The position numbers and the translations under genes are program-made. The notes beneath the pieces are model-generated. The model was not told where the DNA came from. It made no database searches and worked only from the letters and a program-made list of their open reading frames with translations. From Bacillota bacterium (GTDB taxonomy: Bacteria > Bacillota > Clostridia > Christensenellales > UMGS416), in the NCBI GenBank assembly GCA_023409755.1, contig JAEYRA010000111.1:1-43555 (forward strand): a DNA stretch of 43,555 bases, written 5' to 3'. Below are positions 15,697 through 25,247 of this stretch, one piece after another (positions within the stretch are counted from its first letter, which is position 1; every line of letters starts with the position of its first letter).

Positions 15697-16268
15697 ATTC
15701 CAACGGATGCAATGTCATTACGTTAAGAAGAAAACGTGTCCTTTGATAAAGTTGCCCCTTCGCCCCATGCTAGGGGCTCATTCTACTCAAAATACTCACC
15801 GACAAACTGGAACCTAAGTGATACATATCATGCTTATACAGTGGGCTTAACATATCTCAATGCCATCTTCATAATGATAATGTTCTTGATAGGCACTTGA
15901 AAAACAGCCAATGAATTTTGCGGTTTTTTGATAGTCATTTTTAGGTGAAAAGAAACCCTTTTCCTCAACCCACTCATAAATAAGTTTGTTTAATGGGTAG
16001 TACGATAAACAACCGCTAAGTTTATACTTAAGAATAATATCGTTAGCCTTTTCCTTGCTTTCAAATATGCCGCAAGGGAAAGTACCTCCACAGTTTAAAA
16101 CCCACATTTAAGTAACCTCACAGTATATTAATACGGCAGTTCAAAATTGCGTGTTATAGGCATTCTACCACACAAAATTCACATAAAGCAATGACCACTA
16201 TCCGCATTATTTAAGAACCGAATCAATCGATTCAACTCGAACATAATGACATTCCAAAAGGATGCAAT
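15697..16268. mobile_element. AT-rich islet bounded by direct and inverted repeats
   Basis: Flanks carry ATTCCAACGGATGCAAT (15697-15713) and ATTCCAAAAGGATGCAAT (16251-16268). Just inside, AATGTCATTACGTT (15711-15724) is matched in inverted form by AACATAATGACATT (16240-16253), with one difference. The interior is much AT-richer than its surroundings and holds one ORF at 15847. It splits a B-A repeat composite. No transposase is present, so this could be a non-autonomous element or a recombined insertion. Confidence 0.5.
15847..16107 (-). CDS. DUF7710-like small protein, possible orphan immunity protein
   Basis: An 86-residue acidic protein of unknown function. The pattern WVLNCGGTFPCGIFESKEKA, then KLSGCLSYYPLNKLIYEWV, FIGCFSSAYQEHYHYEDG matches my recollection of the DUF7710 family, whose members end in a SASQEHYHYEDG-like motif. 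Full-length by that pattern. Strongly AT-rich, so its codon use is unlike the neighbours and it is probably recently acquired. It lies alone between repeats B4 and A4. Proteins of this size and type are often seen next to contact-toxin genes, but no toxin gene is present here. Confidence 0.6.
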   Translation of the reverse strand: MWVLNCGGTFPCGIFESKEKANDIILKYKLSGCLSYYPLNKLIYEWVEEKGFFSPKNDYQKTAKFIGCFSSAYQEHYHYEDGIEIC

Positions 16269-16515
16269 CACTTTGGGCGTTTCCCCGTCCCCCTTCGGGA
16301 CGCGTTGTGAACTCCCCCCTGACGACCGGTGGCACTTGGCCTGTGACAGCGGGCGGGATGTTTGAGCAAGGGCATTGCAAAGCAATGCCCTTGCGAGTTA
16401 GCGCCGCTGGCACCTACGTCGGGGCCGGTCGTCAGGTCTGGGGGAGTTTGCCCGCGCCCTAGGCGCTTTTGGGCACTTTTGGCGCCATCCAAAAGTGCCG
16501 CCCAGCGCAGCGCGT
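16254..16515 (+). repeat. Repeat family A, copy A4
   Basis: Left arm TGACGACCGG (16320-16329) pairs with CCGGTCGTCA (16425-16434), and the outer CTCCCCCC pairs with GGGGGAG. Inner stem CAGCGG/CCGCTG. Apical hairpin AAGGGCATTGC/GCAATGCCCTT. Final hairpin GGCACTTTTGG/CCAAAAGTGCC. All stems intact. A clean reference copy. Confidence 0.88.
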
Positions 16516-16703
16516 TCCCTAAGAATACGGAATAGATACCTAGGCCAGGCCCATTGAAGCCGATGCCATAAAGACTTACCGGCACTGACTCTACGCCGAA
16601 ACCGGTCTATCAAAAAGCACCGCCCGGGCGGCAGCTTACCGTTGGTCGTGACCACTTTCAATAAGCAAAAAGCTCCTCTTGGCCGTACCTCCCGCCCCCA
16701 ACC

Positions 16704-16739
16704 AAAAAGCCCGCCGACAACCGTCGACGGGCCTCTTTT
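16704..16739. terminator. Bidirectional terminator after the propeller gene
   Basis: GCCCGCCGAC (16709-16718), loop AACC, GTCGACGGGC (16723-16732). On the minus strand the stem has a G.U pair and is followed by TTTTT. On the plus strand CTCTTTT follows. It lies 60 nt past the propeller stop codon. Confidence 0.8.
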
Positions 16740-16791
16740 CACTTTGGTTCAGGTTCCTTCGCCCTCTCGCTCGCCGCGAAAGGCATTCAGC

Positions 16792-17673
16792 TTACCTCCG
16801 CTTGTAGCTCACAAACGCAAAGGTCTTGCTGTCCGGCGCCCAGCTGTTGACGTTCAGCGTCCCTTGCCCGCCAAAGAGCTTGACGAGCGTGCGGGTGCCG
16901 GTGCCGTCGGCGTTCATCACGCGCAGCTCCACGTCCTTGTCGGCCGGGTGGTCATTGGGGGCCACGTCGCCCCGGCGGTAGGCAATGTAGGCCACGAGCT
17001 GCCCATCGGGCGACACATGGGGGAACCAGCAGTTGCCCTCGGGGTCGTGGGTCATCTGGGTGGGGTTGCTGCCGTCGGCTTCCATGCGCCAGGCCTGCAT
17101 CAGGCCGCTGCGGGTGGAGTTGAACCAGATGTACTTGCCGCAGGGCGAATACTCCGGCCCGTCGTCGAGGCCCGGCTCGTCGGTCAGCTGGGTCTCCACC
17201 CCGCCGCCCACGGGGATGGTGTAGATGTCATACTGGCCGTTGCGCTCGGCGCAGTAGGCCAACGTCTGGCCGTCGGGCGACCAGCCGTGCAGGTAGCTGG
17301 GCGCGATGGGTGTCACAAGCCGCGGGCCGCTGCCGTCATAGGGAATGACGTATACCCGGCTCTGGCCGTCCTCGGCGGCCTGGTGGCTCACCGCCACGCC
17401 GGTGGCGTCGGGGGCCAGCACGTGGTCGTTGTTGCAGTAGACGCAGTAGCCGGTGTCGAGGACCGTGCTCTCGCGGCTGGCAAGGTCGAAGCGGTAGAGC
17501 TTCCCCCGGCTGTTGTAGACGAGAGCCTTGCCGTCGGCCGTCCAGTTCGGGGCCTCGATGAGATAGGGGAACTCGGCCAGCACCTGGCGCTCGCCGGTAG
17601 CCACGTCCACGGTCTCCAGGTAGCTGTAGGCCTCGCGGGAGCCCATAACATACCGTTGGGGCAATACTTTCAT
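16792..17673 (-). CDS. TolB-like/WD40-like beta-propeller protein
   Basis: A 293-residue protein built from PD40-type blades. Successive blade signatures are NWTADGKALVYNSRGKL, GWSPDGQTLAYCAERNGQYD, EYSPCGKYIWFNSTRSG, HVSPDGQLVAYIAYRRGD and SWAPDSKTFAFVSY. There is no signal peptide, so it is cytoplasmic, unlike true TolB. Related single-domain proteins are often annotated as TolB-like or oligogalacturonide-lyase-like and may bind or process oligosaccharides. ATG 17673 has AGGAGG upstream; the 20 extra residues further upstream lack a ribosome site. Its upstream region is occupied by repeat A5, so its promoter is unclear. Confidence 0.8.
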   Translation of the reverse strand: MKVLPQRYVMGSREAYSYLETVDVATGERQVLAEFPYLIEAPNWTADGKALVYNSRGKLYRFDLASRESTVLDTGYCVYCNNDHVLAPDATGVAVSHQAAEDGQSRVYVIPYDGSGPRLVTPIAPSYLHGWSPDGQTLAYCAERNGQYDIYTIPVGGGVETQLTDEPGLDDGPEYSPCGKYIWFNSTRSGLMQAWRMEADGSNPTQMTHDPEGNCWFPHVSPDGQLVAYIAYRRGDVAPNDHPADKDVELRVMNADGTGTRTLVKLFGGQGTLNVNSWAPDSKTFAFVSYKRR

Positions 17674-17754
17674 GTGTGTTCCTCCTGTTTGTGGGAATGG
17701 ATGCAACCTGGCGCATGTGGAGCGGGATGGCAAAAAGCCGGGGTACGCGGCGGA

Positions 17755-18000
17755 AGTTGGACGACCCGTCCTATCGTGCGCGTTGTGAACTTCCCCCGGG
17801 CGACTGGCGGCACACAGTTTGCGACAGAGGGGCGGGATGTTTGAGCCTTCCCGTTGCAGAGCATAAGGGAAGGCGAGTTACCGCCCTCTGCCTCCCAAGT
17901 CGATGTCAGTCGTCCGGTCTAGGAAGTTCACCCGCGCCTCCAAGAGCGTTTTGGGCACTTTTGCGCCTCAAAAGTGCCGCCCAGCGCAGCGCGCTTCCAA
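17755..18000 (+). repeat. Repeat family A, copy A5 (stand-alone)
   Basis: Arms GGGCGACTGGC (17798-17808) and GTCAGTCGTCC (17905-17915) pair with two G.U pairs, and GTGAACTTCC pairs with GGAAGTTCAC. Inner stem CAGAGGG/CCCTCTG, compensated relative to A4. The last hairpin is reduced to GGCACTTTTG CGCCT CAAAAGTGCC. It lies between the fucose isomerase 3' end and the propeller start. Confidence 0.85.
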
Positions 18001-18050
18001 AAGACGAGAGCAATCACATGACTGGCAACCAGCACGCAGTCGGGAGAACC

Positions 18051-18073
18051 CCTCCCCCAAGCCTAGGGGGAGG
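18051..18073 (-). terminator. Weak GC hairpin after fucose isomerase
   Basis: CCTCCCCC/GGGGGAGG stem located about 24 nt past the fucI stop. The minus strand then reads GGGTTCTCC, so there is no real U-run. Confidence 0.4.
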
Positions 18074-18096
18074 AGCAATACCCCCGTCAAGCGGCC

Positions 18097-19920
<1,824 letters not shown>

Positions 19921-19983
19921 GGGGTTCCCTCCTTTGCAATATGGTGGCGACAGGGGCGCGGGGCCCCCGGTTCAGTCCCCCCG

Positions 19984-19989
19984 ATTCTA
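19984..19989 (-). promoter_or_regulatory. Extended -10 box (TGgTAGAAT) of fucI
   Basis: Minus-strand TAGAAT preceded by TGG and GCCCCGCCCGG. The ATG is 63 nt downstream of the box, leaving a leader of about 55 nt. Confidence 0.5.
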
Positions 19990-20068
19990 CCACCGGGCGG
20001 GGCAAAAGTATAGGATGGACGTGTCTGGACAAAGGGGGAAATGGTCTCTTCGGGGCGGCATTACAGCG

Positions 20069-20488
20069 TCAGCGGTAAACGCCCCCGTGTCTCTCGATGA
20101 GGGCAGCCAGCCAATCAAAATCCCGTTGGGAGAGATCCACGAAAATGCCCTCGATGTCCTCCCCATCCCAGACGCACAGAGGTGAAGCCGTCCCAGGGCA
20201 GGCAATAGGAGCGGCCCCCGATCTCCACGGAAATCTCCGATGAAAACCGCAGGCATATGCTTCTGGGTATTTGAGCTCGCCCGTGGAGATGGAACGCACC
20301 CGCCGGGCTTCGTCGTCGGGCAATGTCACGGTGATGGCCTTTTCACCATCCCAGCAGTGCAGCACCACCGGGCCGGCGGGCGGGTGGGTGAGCAAGAACG
20401 TGCGGGCCAGCACCGCCAGCGCCACCACTACAACCAACGCCGCAAGCGGCAAGCCCATGCACAACAGCTTTCTGGTTTTCGGGGTCAT
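20069..20488 (-). CDS. Small membrane-anchored protein carrying two compensating frameshifts
   Basis: The open frame gives 139 residues: a cytoplasmic start, one membrane helix (about 12-34, MGLPLAALVVVVALAVLAR) and an exported domain. The segment FHRRFPWRSG...TASP (about 81-106) reads poorly. The frame beside it gives SEISVEIGGRSYCLPWDG, which fits as the true sequence, with flanks in the first frame. One base is missing in a T4 run (about 20242-20245) and one is extra about 60-75 nt later. Either two compensating mutations or sequencing errors. Family not recognised. ATG 20488 follows a TATGCT box at 20536. Confidence 0.55.
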   Translation of the reverse strand: MTPKTRKLLCMGLPLAALVVVVALAVLARTFLLTHPPAGPVVLHCWDGEKAITVTLPDDEARRVRSISTGELKYPEAYACGFHRRFPWRSGAAPIACPGTASPLCVWDGEDIEGIFVDLSQRDFDWLAALIERHGGVYR

Positions 20489-20535
20489 TGTTTCACCGCT
20501 GTACGGGGCACTTCCTGCAATTCCCATTTGCTGGA

Positions 20536-20541
20536 AGCATA
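20536..20541 (-). promoter_or_regulatory. -10 box TATGCT downstream of a long C-tract
   Basis: On the minus strand TATGCT follows GGGG and a run of nine and seven C residues (plus-strand G-run at about 20545-20562). It lies 48 nt before ATG 20488. The tract GGGGGGGTGGGGGGGGG on the plus strand could form a G-quadruplex. Confidence 0.45.
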
Positions 20542-20667
20542 CCCCTGGGGGGGTGGGGGGGGGTATTAACCGCGGGGGTGGTACGGCTGGAATGGAGATG
20601 GGACTGGCATCTCGCATGATACTGGATGACATACGATTTTTTCTATGCATTTTGTTGTAAGGTACGA

Positions 20668-21315
20668 CGCTGCCGCTGGGCGGCACTTTTGAATGCGTCA
20701 AAAGTGCCCAAAACCGCAGGGGCGCGGACGAGTTTCCTAGACCTGATAACCGGCACGGGGTTCGGTGGCAGAGGGCGGTAACTCGCCTTTCCTTCTGCTC
20801 CGCAACGGAAAGGCTCAAACATCCCGCCCCTCCCAGCGCCCGGATGGCGCAAGGTCGAGAGCCGTGTGGGGTTTGCAACCAAAACCCCAAGCCGCACGAT
20901 GCGGCGTAAGGCTCGAGTGCTGTCTCAAGCCAAGTACCGTCGGTCATCAGGGAGAAACTCGAACGCGCCCGGAGGAAAACGAGAAGAAACGGCCAAGGAA
21001 ACTTCGCCCCCTTGGAATCCCCAGCAGGGTACAGTCCGGGAATTGGGGCATGTAGGCATCTCCTTTGGTCTTTTTTCCTGTCTTTCAACGGGCGCGTTGC
21101 GAACTTCCCCTGGACGATCGGCGGCAGAAGACCCGGCGACAACGGGCGGGATGTTTGAGCGGGCACATTGTGAAACAATGTACCCGCGAGTTACCGCCGT
21201 TGCCTCTCAAATTCGTGCCGGTCGTCCGGTCTAGGAAGTTTGCCCGCGCCTAGGCGTTTTTGGGCACTTTTGGCGCCATCCAAAAGTGCCGCCTAGCGGC
21301 AGCGCCGTTCTAAAA
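20668..21315. repeat. Divergent pair of family A repeats (A6 minus, A7 plus)
   Basis: A6 (20668-20990, minus) and A7 (about 21080-21315, plus) point away from each other around a spacer of about 90 bp. A6 arms CTGATGACCG and CGGTTATCAG pair. A C unit with closing stem GAGCC/GGCTC lies at about 20855-20915. A7 has inner stem CAACGG/CCGTTG and apical hairpin ACATTGT/ACAATGT. The spacer contains CCCGGACTGTACCCTGCTGG on the minus strand, also present at 22620 on the plus strand. It fills 580 bp between the small membrane protein and the JAMM gene. Confidence 0.85.
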
Positions 21316-21451
21316 TGCCAAATACCGTTGTACAAGCCCAATTTGTTTAGCCCAGACCCAAGGGCACTCAATTTCTCTAAAAGCCCCGCCATCACACCGT
21401 CCGGTGCTTCCTAGTGCCCACGCGGGTGTACCGCACGGCGGCACTACCCAT

Positions 21452-22171
21452 TCAGTGCGGCCTGCGCCGCAGCTCCCGGTGCAGGCGGTAATTGGCGCGG
21501 GGGCTGGTGCCGTTGGCCTTACGGATCTCTTGGGAGAACTGCCCCACCGGCAGAAAGTGCTCGGAGACGGCGTCAAAATACCGGTAGTGCCGCCCCCGCT
21601 CGCACACGAACTCAATGAGGTTGATGCCCTGGGGCAGCAGCACGCCGGCAAACTGCCGGGCTGACTCGAGGTCGGTGCCGCTGGGCCGGGTGAAGTCGTA
21701 CCGCCCGGGGTTGGGGTTCGGGTGGTTGTGGAAGAGCAGCAGCGACGTGCAGCCCTGCTGGCGCGCGAAGCGGACGATGGACTCCGGTTCCCACAGCAGG
21801 GAGACGCTCTCATTGTCCGGCCCCTTGTTCACATAGAGGTGGGTGACGCGCCGCCCGCGCTCAAAGGCGATGACCATCCACTCGTGCTTCTTGCCCTTCA
21901 GGAGCGCCGCCGCCAGGTCGGGCATGTCCTCCAGCCGCTCGTTGACCGCGTAGATCCTGCCCGAGGGCTTCATGCCGGCCTTGAAGGCCTTGTGGATTGC
22001 GACCTCCTGCCGGGCGAAGCGGAAGTACGACGCGACGGTGCGGCGGCGGCGGTGGGCAGCCAGGCGGAAGACCTCCCCGTCGGTCAGGGGCCGCCGATGG
22101 GTCAGGTAATACAAACCCTCCACTGCGGCCCAGCCCCCCAGAGCCAGCACCGCCAGCCAAACCAACCACAT
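21452..22171 (-). CDS. Membrane-anchored JAMM/RadC-like metalloprotease-fold protein
   Basis: A 239-residue protein with one N-terminal membrane helix (WLVWLAVLALGGWAAVEG) and a JAB/MPN+ domain. HNHPNPNPGRYDF followed by RPSGTDLESA gives the HxHP(x)nSxxD zinc motif of JAMM peptidases and RadC proteins; VIAFERGRRV is placed like the strand before it. The spacing between HxHP and S is longer than in RadC. Known JAMM enzymes cleave isopeptide or peptide bonds; the role of RadC is unclear. ATG 22171 with GGGGGG upstream is preferred over ATG 22207, which lacks a ribosome site. The promoter is a TATGCT box at 22219. Confidence 0.72.
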   Translation of the reverse strand: MWLVWLAVLALGGWAAVEGLYYLTHRRPLTDGEVFRLAAHRRRRTVASYFRFARQEVAIHKAFKAGMKPSGRIYAVNERLEDMPDLAAALLKGKKHEWMVIAFERGRRVTHLYVNKGPDNESVSLLWEPESIVRFARQQGCTSLLLFHNHPNPNPGRYDFTRPSGTDLESARQFAGVLLPQGINLIEFVCERGRHYRYFDAVSEHFLPVGQFSQEIRKANGTSPRANYRLHRELRRRPH

Positions 22172-22218
22172 GCCTTCACACCCCCCACCGGGCAGCCGTC
22201 CATCCATAGTTGCACAGA

Positions 22219-22224
22219 AGCATA
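22219..22224 (-). promoter_or_regulatory. -10 box TATGCT of the JAMM gene
   Basis: Minus-strand TATGCT preceded by GGAGG and CGCCCCGCCCCC. The surrounding GGTATGCTTC is shared with the promoter at 20536. The ATG is 48 nt downstream in both cases. Confidence 0.5.
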
Positions 22225-22344
22225 CCTCCAGGGGGCGGGGCGCGTCAACCTCGGATGAGGCAATAGCTAGCAGCGGCACTGCCGCATGGCAAGGTATCGG
22301 GGAGCAGGTTTTGCATTAGCAATTGCCATTCTCCTCTTCATTTC

Positions 22345-22915
22345 TGGAAACGGCGCTGCCGCGCGGGCGGCACTTTTGGATGGCGCCAAAAGTACCCAAA
22401 AACGCCTGGGCGCGGGCGAACTCCCACAGACCTGACGTCCGGCCCCGACTTAGGAGCCAGCGGCGGTAACTCGGGTTCGCATTGCTCCGCAACACGAGCC
22501 CTCAAACATCCCGCCCGCTGTCGCCGGGCTTTCTGCCGCCGGTCGTCAGGGAGGAGTTCGCACGCACCCGTTGGAAGACGAAGAAAACGATCAACAGGGT
22601 TGGAAAATATACCGTAAATCCCGGACTGTGTCCTGCTGGGAATTCCAAGGGGGCGATGTGCCCTTGGGGCCGTATTCTTTCGTTTGACTCGGGGCGCGTT
22701 CGAGTTTCCCCCGGGCAATCGGCGGTACTTGGCTTGTGACGGCGGGCGGGATGTTTGAGTAAGGGTATTGCGACGCAATGCCCTTACGAGTTACCGCCGC
22801 CGCCCCTCAGTCTGTGCCGATTGCCCGGTCTTTGGAAACTCGTCCGCGCCCCCTTGCGGTTTTGGGCACTTTTGACGCTGCAAAAGTGCCGCCTGCGGCA
22901 GCTCCGTTCCTAAAT
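22345..22915. repeat. Divergent pair of family A repeats (A8 minus, A9 plus)
   Basis: A8 (22345-22580, minus) and A9 (about 22680-22915, plus) repeat the arrangement at 20668-21315, with the spacer inverted. In A9, GAGTTTCC (22702-22709) pairs with GGAAACTC (22834-22841), and GGGCAATCGGC (22713-22723) pairs perfectly with GCCGATTGCCC (22816-22826). In A8, CTGACGACCGGC pairs with GCCGGACGTCAG with one mismatch. It lies between the JAMM gene and the GH4 gene. Confidence 0.87.
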
Positions 22916-23010
22916 ACCGAACCTTTCGTACAAGTAAGGTAGTACAAAGCGCTCTGGACCTTGCGGTGCTGAGCTGCGTGCCCCGTCCGGCACCTCAGGA
23001 ACTCCAAAAC

Positions 23011-23051
23011 ACAGTAAAACACAGAGGGGCCGTCCCACCCGGGACGGCCCC
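23011..23051 (-). terminator. Terminator of the GH4 gene
   Basis: Perfect 11-bp stem GGGGCCGTCCC/GGGACGGCCCC (23026-23036 with 23041-23051), followed on the minus strand by TCTGTGTTTTACTGTGTTTT. It lies about 29 nt past the stop. Confidence 0.85.
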
Positions 23052-23079
23052 TTCCTCTCAGCAATCTGACAGAACGTCG

Positions 23080-24540
23080 TTACGCCTTCTTCTCCTTCTC
23101 GTCCTTCAACTCTTCCACCGTCTTCACATGCAGCCGCACGGCACCACGATAGCCCTCCTTGGTGGGGATGCGTGGGCCCTTGGCGAGGCGCTCACGGGCG
23201 GCGGCGATGGCATCGGTGTACTGGGGCAGCCACTCGGCTTCTGCCACCAGCATTTCGTCGGCCATCTGCCACACCTCCGGCGGGTTCATCACCGCGCCCA
23301 CCAGCGGGTCAAGCAGCAGAGCCTGACGCAGGAGTTTGTCGTCGCCAGCCACGGCCGCCTCCACCGAGAGCCGCTGCACCCAGATGGAATTGGAGATGAC
23401 CGCCGCGCAGCCCATGGGTAGCTCGCCCACCTGGGGGATGGAAATACCGTTGTGATCGACGTAGCCGGGCACCTCCACCACGCACTCATCGGGGAGGTTC
23501 GTGATGGCCCCGTTGTTCATCACGTTGAAGTGGCCGCGGTAGACCCGGCCGGTCTCCAGCCCTTCCACAATCCAGCTGCCGTGCTCGTGGCTGCGCTGGT
23601 CCTGCCCAAAGACAAACGGCGGCTCGGCCATCCACTGGGGGAACTCGGTCTCAAACCAGTTGCGATTCTCGGTGCACACCCGCAGGTAGCCGCCGGTCTC
23701 GCCGTTGATCCAGCTGTCGGTGTTGATCCATTGGGCGATCTCGTCGGGGCGCTTGCGGTACCAGGCCACGTATTCGGAGAGGTGGCCGTTGCTCTCGGTG
23801 GAGTAGTAGCCGAAGCGTTCCATGATGTCGATGCGCACCTTCTCCTCCTGGGCGTAGCGCGGGTGGTTGCGGAAACCCTCGAGGATGCGTTCCATCGCCA
23901 CGGGCTGGCCGTGGAGCTTCACCTGCACATACCAGGTCTGGTGGTTGATGCCCGCGCAGATGATGTCCACGTCCTCATACTTCGCGCCCAGCACATCGGC
24001 GATCTGCTGGTGGCCGCCCTGCACGCCGTGGCACAGGCCCACGCAGCGCACCCCGCCGTACTTCAATGCCGCCCAGGTCATCATGGCGTTGGGGTTGGCG
24101 TAGTTGAGGAGCAGGCAATCCGCCGCCGCCACCTCGCGGATGTCACGGCAGAGATCGAGCATGAAGGCGATGCCCCGCTGGCCATAGAGAATGCCCCCGG
24201 CGCAGAGCGTGTCGCCCACGCACTGGTCGACGCCGTATTGGAGGGGAATGTCCACGTCCATGGCGAAGGCCTCCAGCCCGCCGATGCGCACGACGTTGAA
24301 GACGTACTTCGCCCCCGCCAGTGCCGCACGCCGGTCGGTCGTCGCCTGAATCTTCACCGGCACGCCGTTGGCGTCGATGTCGCGCTGCACCAGCTCGGTC
24401 GCCATGCGCAGGTTTTCCTCGTTGATGTCCATGAACACGAGCTCGGTGTCGCGGAACTCCGGCACGCTCAGCAGGTCGCGCACCAGGTTGCGGGTGAAGG
24501 TGATGCTGCCCGCGCCGATGAAGGTTGCCCGAAAGGCCAT
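23080..24540 (-). CDS. GH4-family glycosidase, alpha-galactosidase (MelA) or alpha-galacturonidase type
   Basis: A 486-residue NAD- and Mn-dependent glycosidase. GH4 enzymes cleave by oxidation at C3 and elimination. IGAGSITFTRNLVRDLL is the Rossmann motif, VFMDIN follows strand 2, GDTLCAGGI and LLLNYANPNAMMTWA are the substrate and cofactor loops, Cys170 in GLCHGVQGG and His200 in GINHQTWY hold the metal. NYANPNA and GLCHGVQGG place it with alpha-galactosidases and alpha-galacturonidases (MelA, LplD) rather than 6-phospho-glycosidases. There is no signal peptide, so it acts on imported sugars. The start has GGAGGG upstream. Confidence 0.9.
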   Translation of the reverse strand: MAFRATFIGAGSITFTRNLVRDLLSVPEFRDTELVFMDINEENLRMATELVQRDIDANGVPVKIQATTDRRAALAGAKYVFNVVRIGGLEAFAMDVDIPLQYGVDQCVGDTLCAGGILYGQRGIAFMLDLCRDIREVAAADCLLLNYANPNAMMTWAALKYGGVRCVGLCHGVQGGHQQIADVLGAKYEDVDIICAGINHQTWYVQVKLHGQPVAMERILEGFRNHPRYAQEEKVRIDIMERFGYYSTESNGHLSEYVAWYRKRPDEIAQWINTDSWINGETGGYLRVCTENRNWFETEFPQWMAEPPFVFGQDQRSHEHGSWIVEGLETGRVYRGHFNVMNNGAITNLPDECVVEVPGYVDHNGISIPQVGELPMGCAAVISNSIWVQRLSVEAAVAGDDKLLRQALLLDPLVGAVMNPPEVWQMADEMLVAEAEWLPQYTDAIAAARERLAKGPRIPTKEGYRGAVRLHVKTVEELKDEKEKKA

Positions 24541-24587
24541 GGTTGTCCCTCCTCAAAGCCGCCGTGGCGGCGGCCGTCGTTGGCAAC

Positions 24588-24593
24588 AGTATA
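24588..24593 (-). promoter_or_regulatory. Extended -10 box (TGgTATACT) of the GH4 gene
   Basis: Minus-strand TATACT preceded by TGTGG. The ATG at 24540 is 47 nt downstream. The inserted AT-rich island begins just beyond. Confidence 0.6.
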
Positions 24594-24739
24594 CCACAGA
24601 GCCTCTCGCTGTAAGGTGAATCAACCAAATCGGAACAGGTACTACATGTGAACTGATGCAGGCATTGAGATTGCCAAACACTGGTGCTTGATTGGAGCGA
24701 CGTGAAATGCACATATAAATCTTCCACCTTATTTTGCGA

Positions 24740-24745
24740 TATAAT
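24740..24745 (+). promoter_or_regulatory. -10 box TATAAT of the unknown gene pair
   Basis: A perfect TATAAT inside the AT-rich island, 40 nt before ATG 24786. It lacks the C-tract seen at native promoters and a good -35. Confidence 0.4.
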
Positions 24746-24785
24746 AATTATATAAGAGACATTACAAGCAGGAAATCTACCAAAA

Positions 24786-25247
24786 ATGTCATATATTTAC
24801 TATATTACAACGAGCAGGAGTGTTAATGATATGTATTGTATTAATGGAGAGGTAACACTTGATGATGGTGCAAAATATATGTTCGTCGAGCAACACAGAA
24901 AACAAAATGCGGTTAAATCTAAGTGGATTATTAGCTTTGCAGAGGAGCATACATGCTTTTCATTAGCATACAATAATCGGTGGATAGATACCAATAAAGG
25001 CTGGGGTCTACATTTCCTAGAAAACAGAATTTCTCAACTTGGTATTAGTAGATCTGGTCAAAGACTATTTATTGCGAAATTTGTGGATTCCACTAACAAC
25101 AATGTCTGGCATGGATATCCCGCTGACTATGTTAGCAACATTCATGACCGACCTGCAACCAGTGTTTTGTCTGATTGGGTTGATAGAGAGTATATAGACA
25201 AGACAGGAATGAATCGAATTATTTCTGGAAAGCGGGGTAGAATATAA
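24786..25247 (+). CDS. Unrecognised AT-rich gene, first of a coupled pair
   Basis: A 153-residue soluble protein that I do not recognise. It has a tyrosine-rich start, a central FAEEHTCFSLAYNNRW, and a C-terminal tail WHGYPADYVSNIHDRPATSV then VDREYIDKTGMNRIISGKRG. I have an impression of similar HGYP...RP..VL..W tails in other small unknown proteins but cannot name a family. ATG 24786 has only a distant AGGAAA; ATG 24831 (MYCINGE) with AGGAG upstream is a good alternative start. The stop overlaps the next ATG (TAATG), so the two are translated together. Base composition is far more AT-rich than the host. Confidence 0.6.
   Translation: MSYIYYITTSRSVNDMYCINGEVTLDDGAKYMFVEQHRKQNAVKSKWIISFAEEHTCFSLAYNNRWIDTNKGWGLHFLENRISQLGISRSGQRLFIAKFVDSTNNNVWHGYPADYVSNIHDRPATSVLSDWVDREYIDKTGMNRIISGKRGRI

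Noticed and set aside
20545..20585. The G-rich tract as an independent regulatory G-quadruplex
   Set aside because: It coincides with the C-tract of a promoter of the common type seen in this window. It is noted with that promoter rather than claimed separately.
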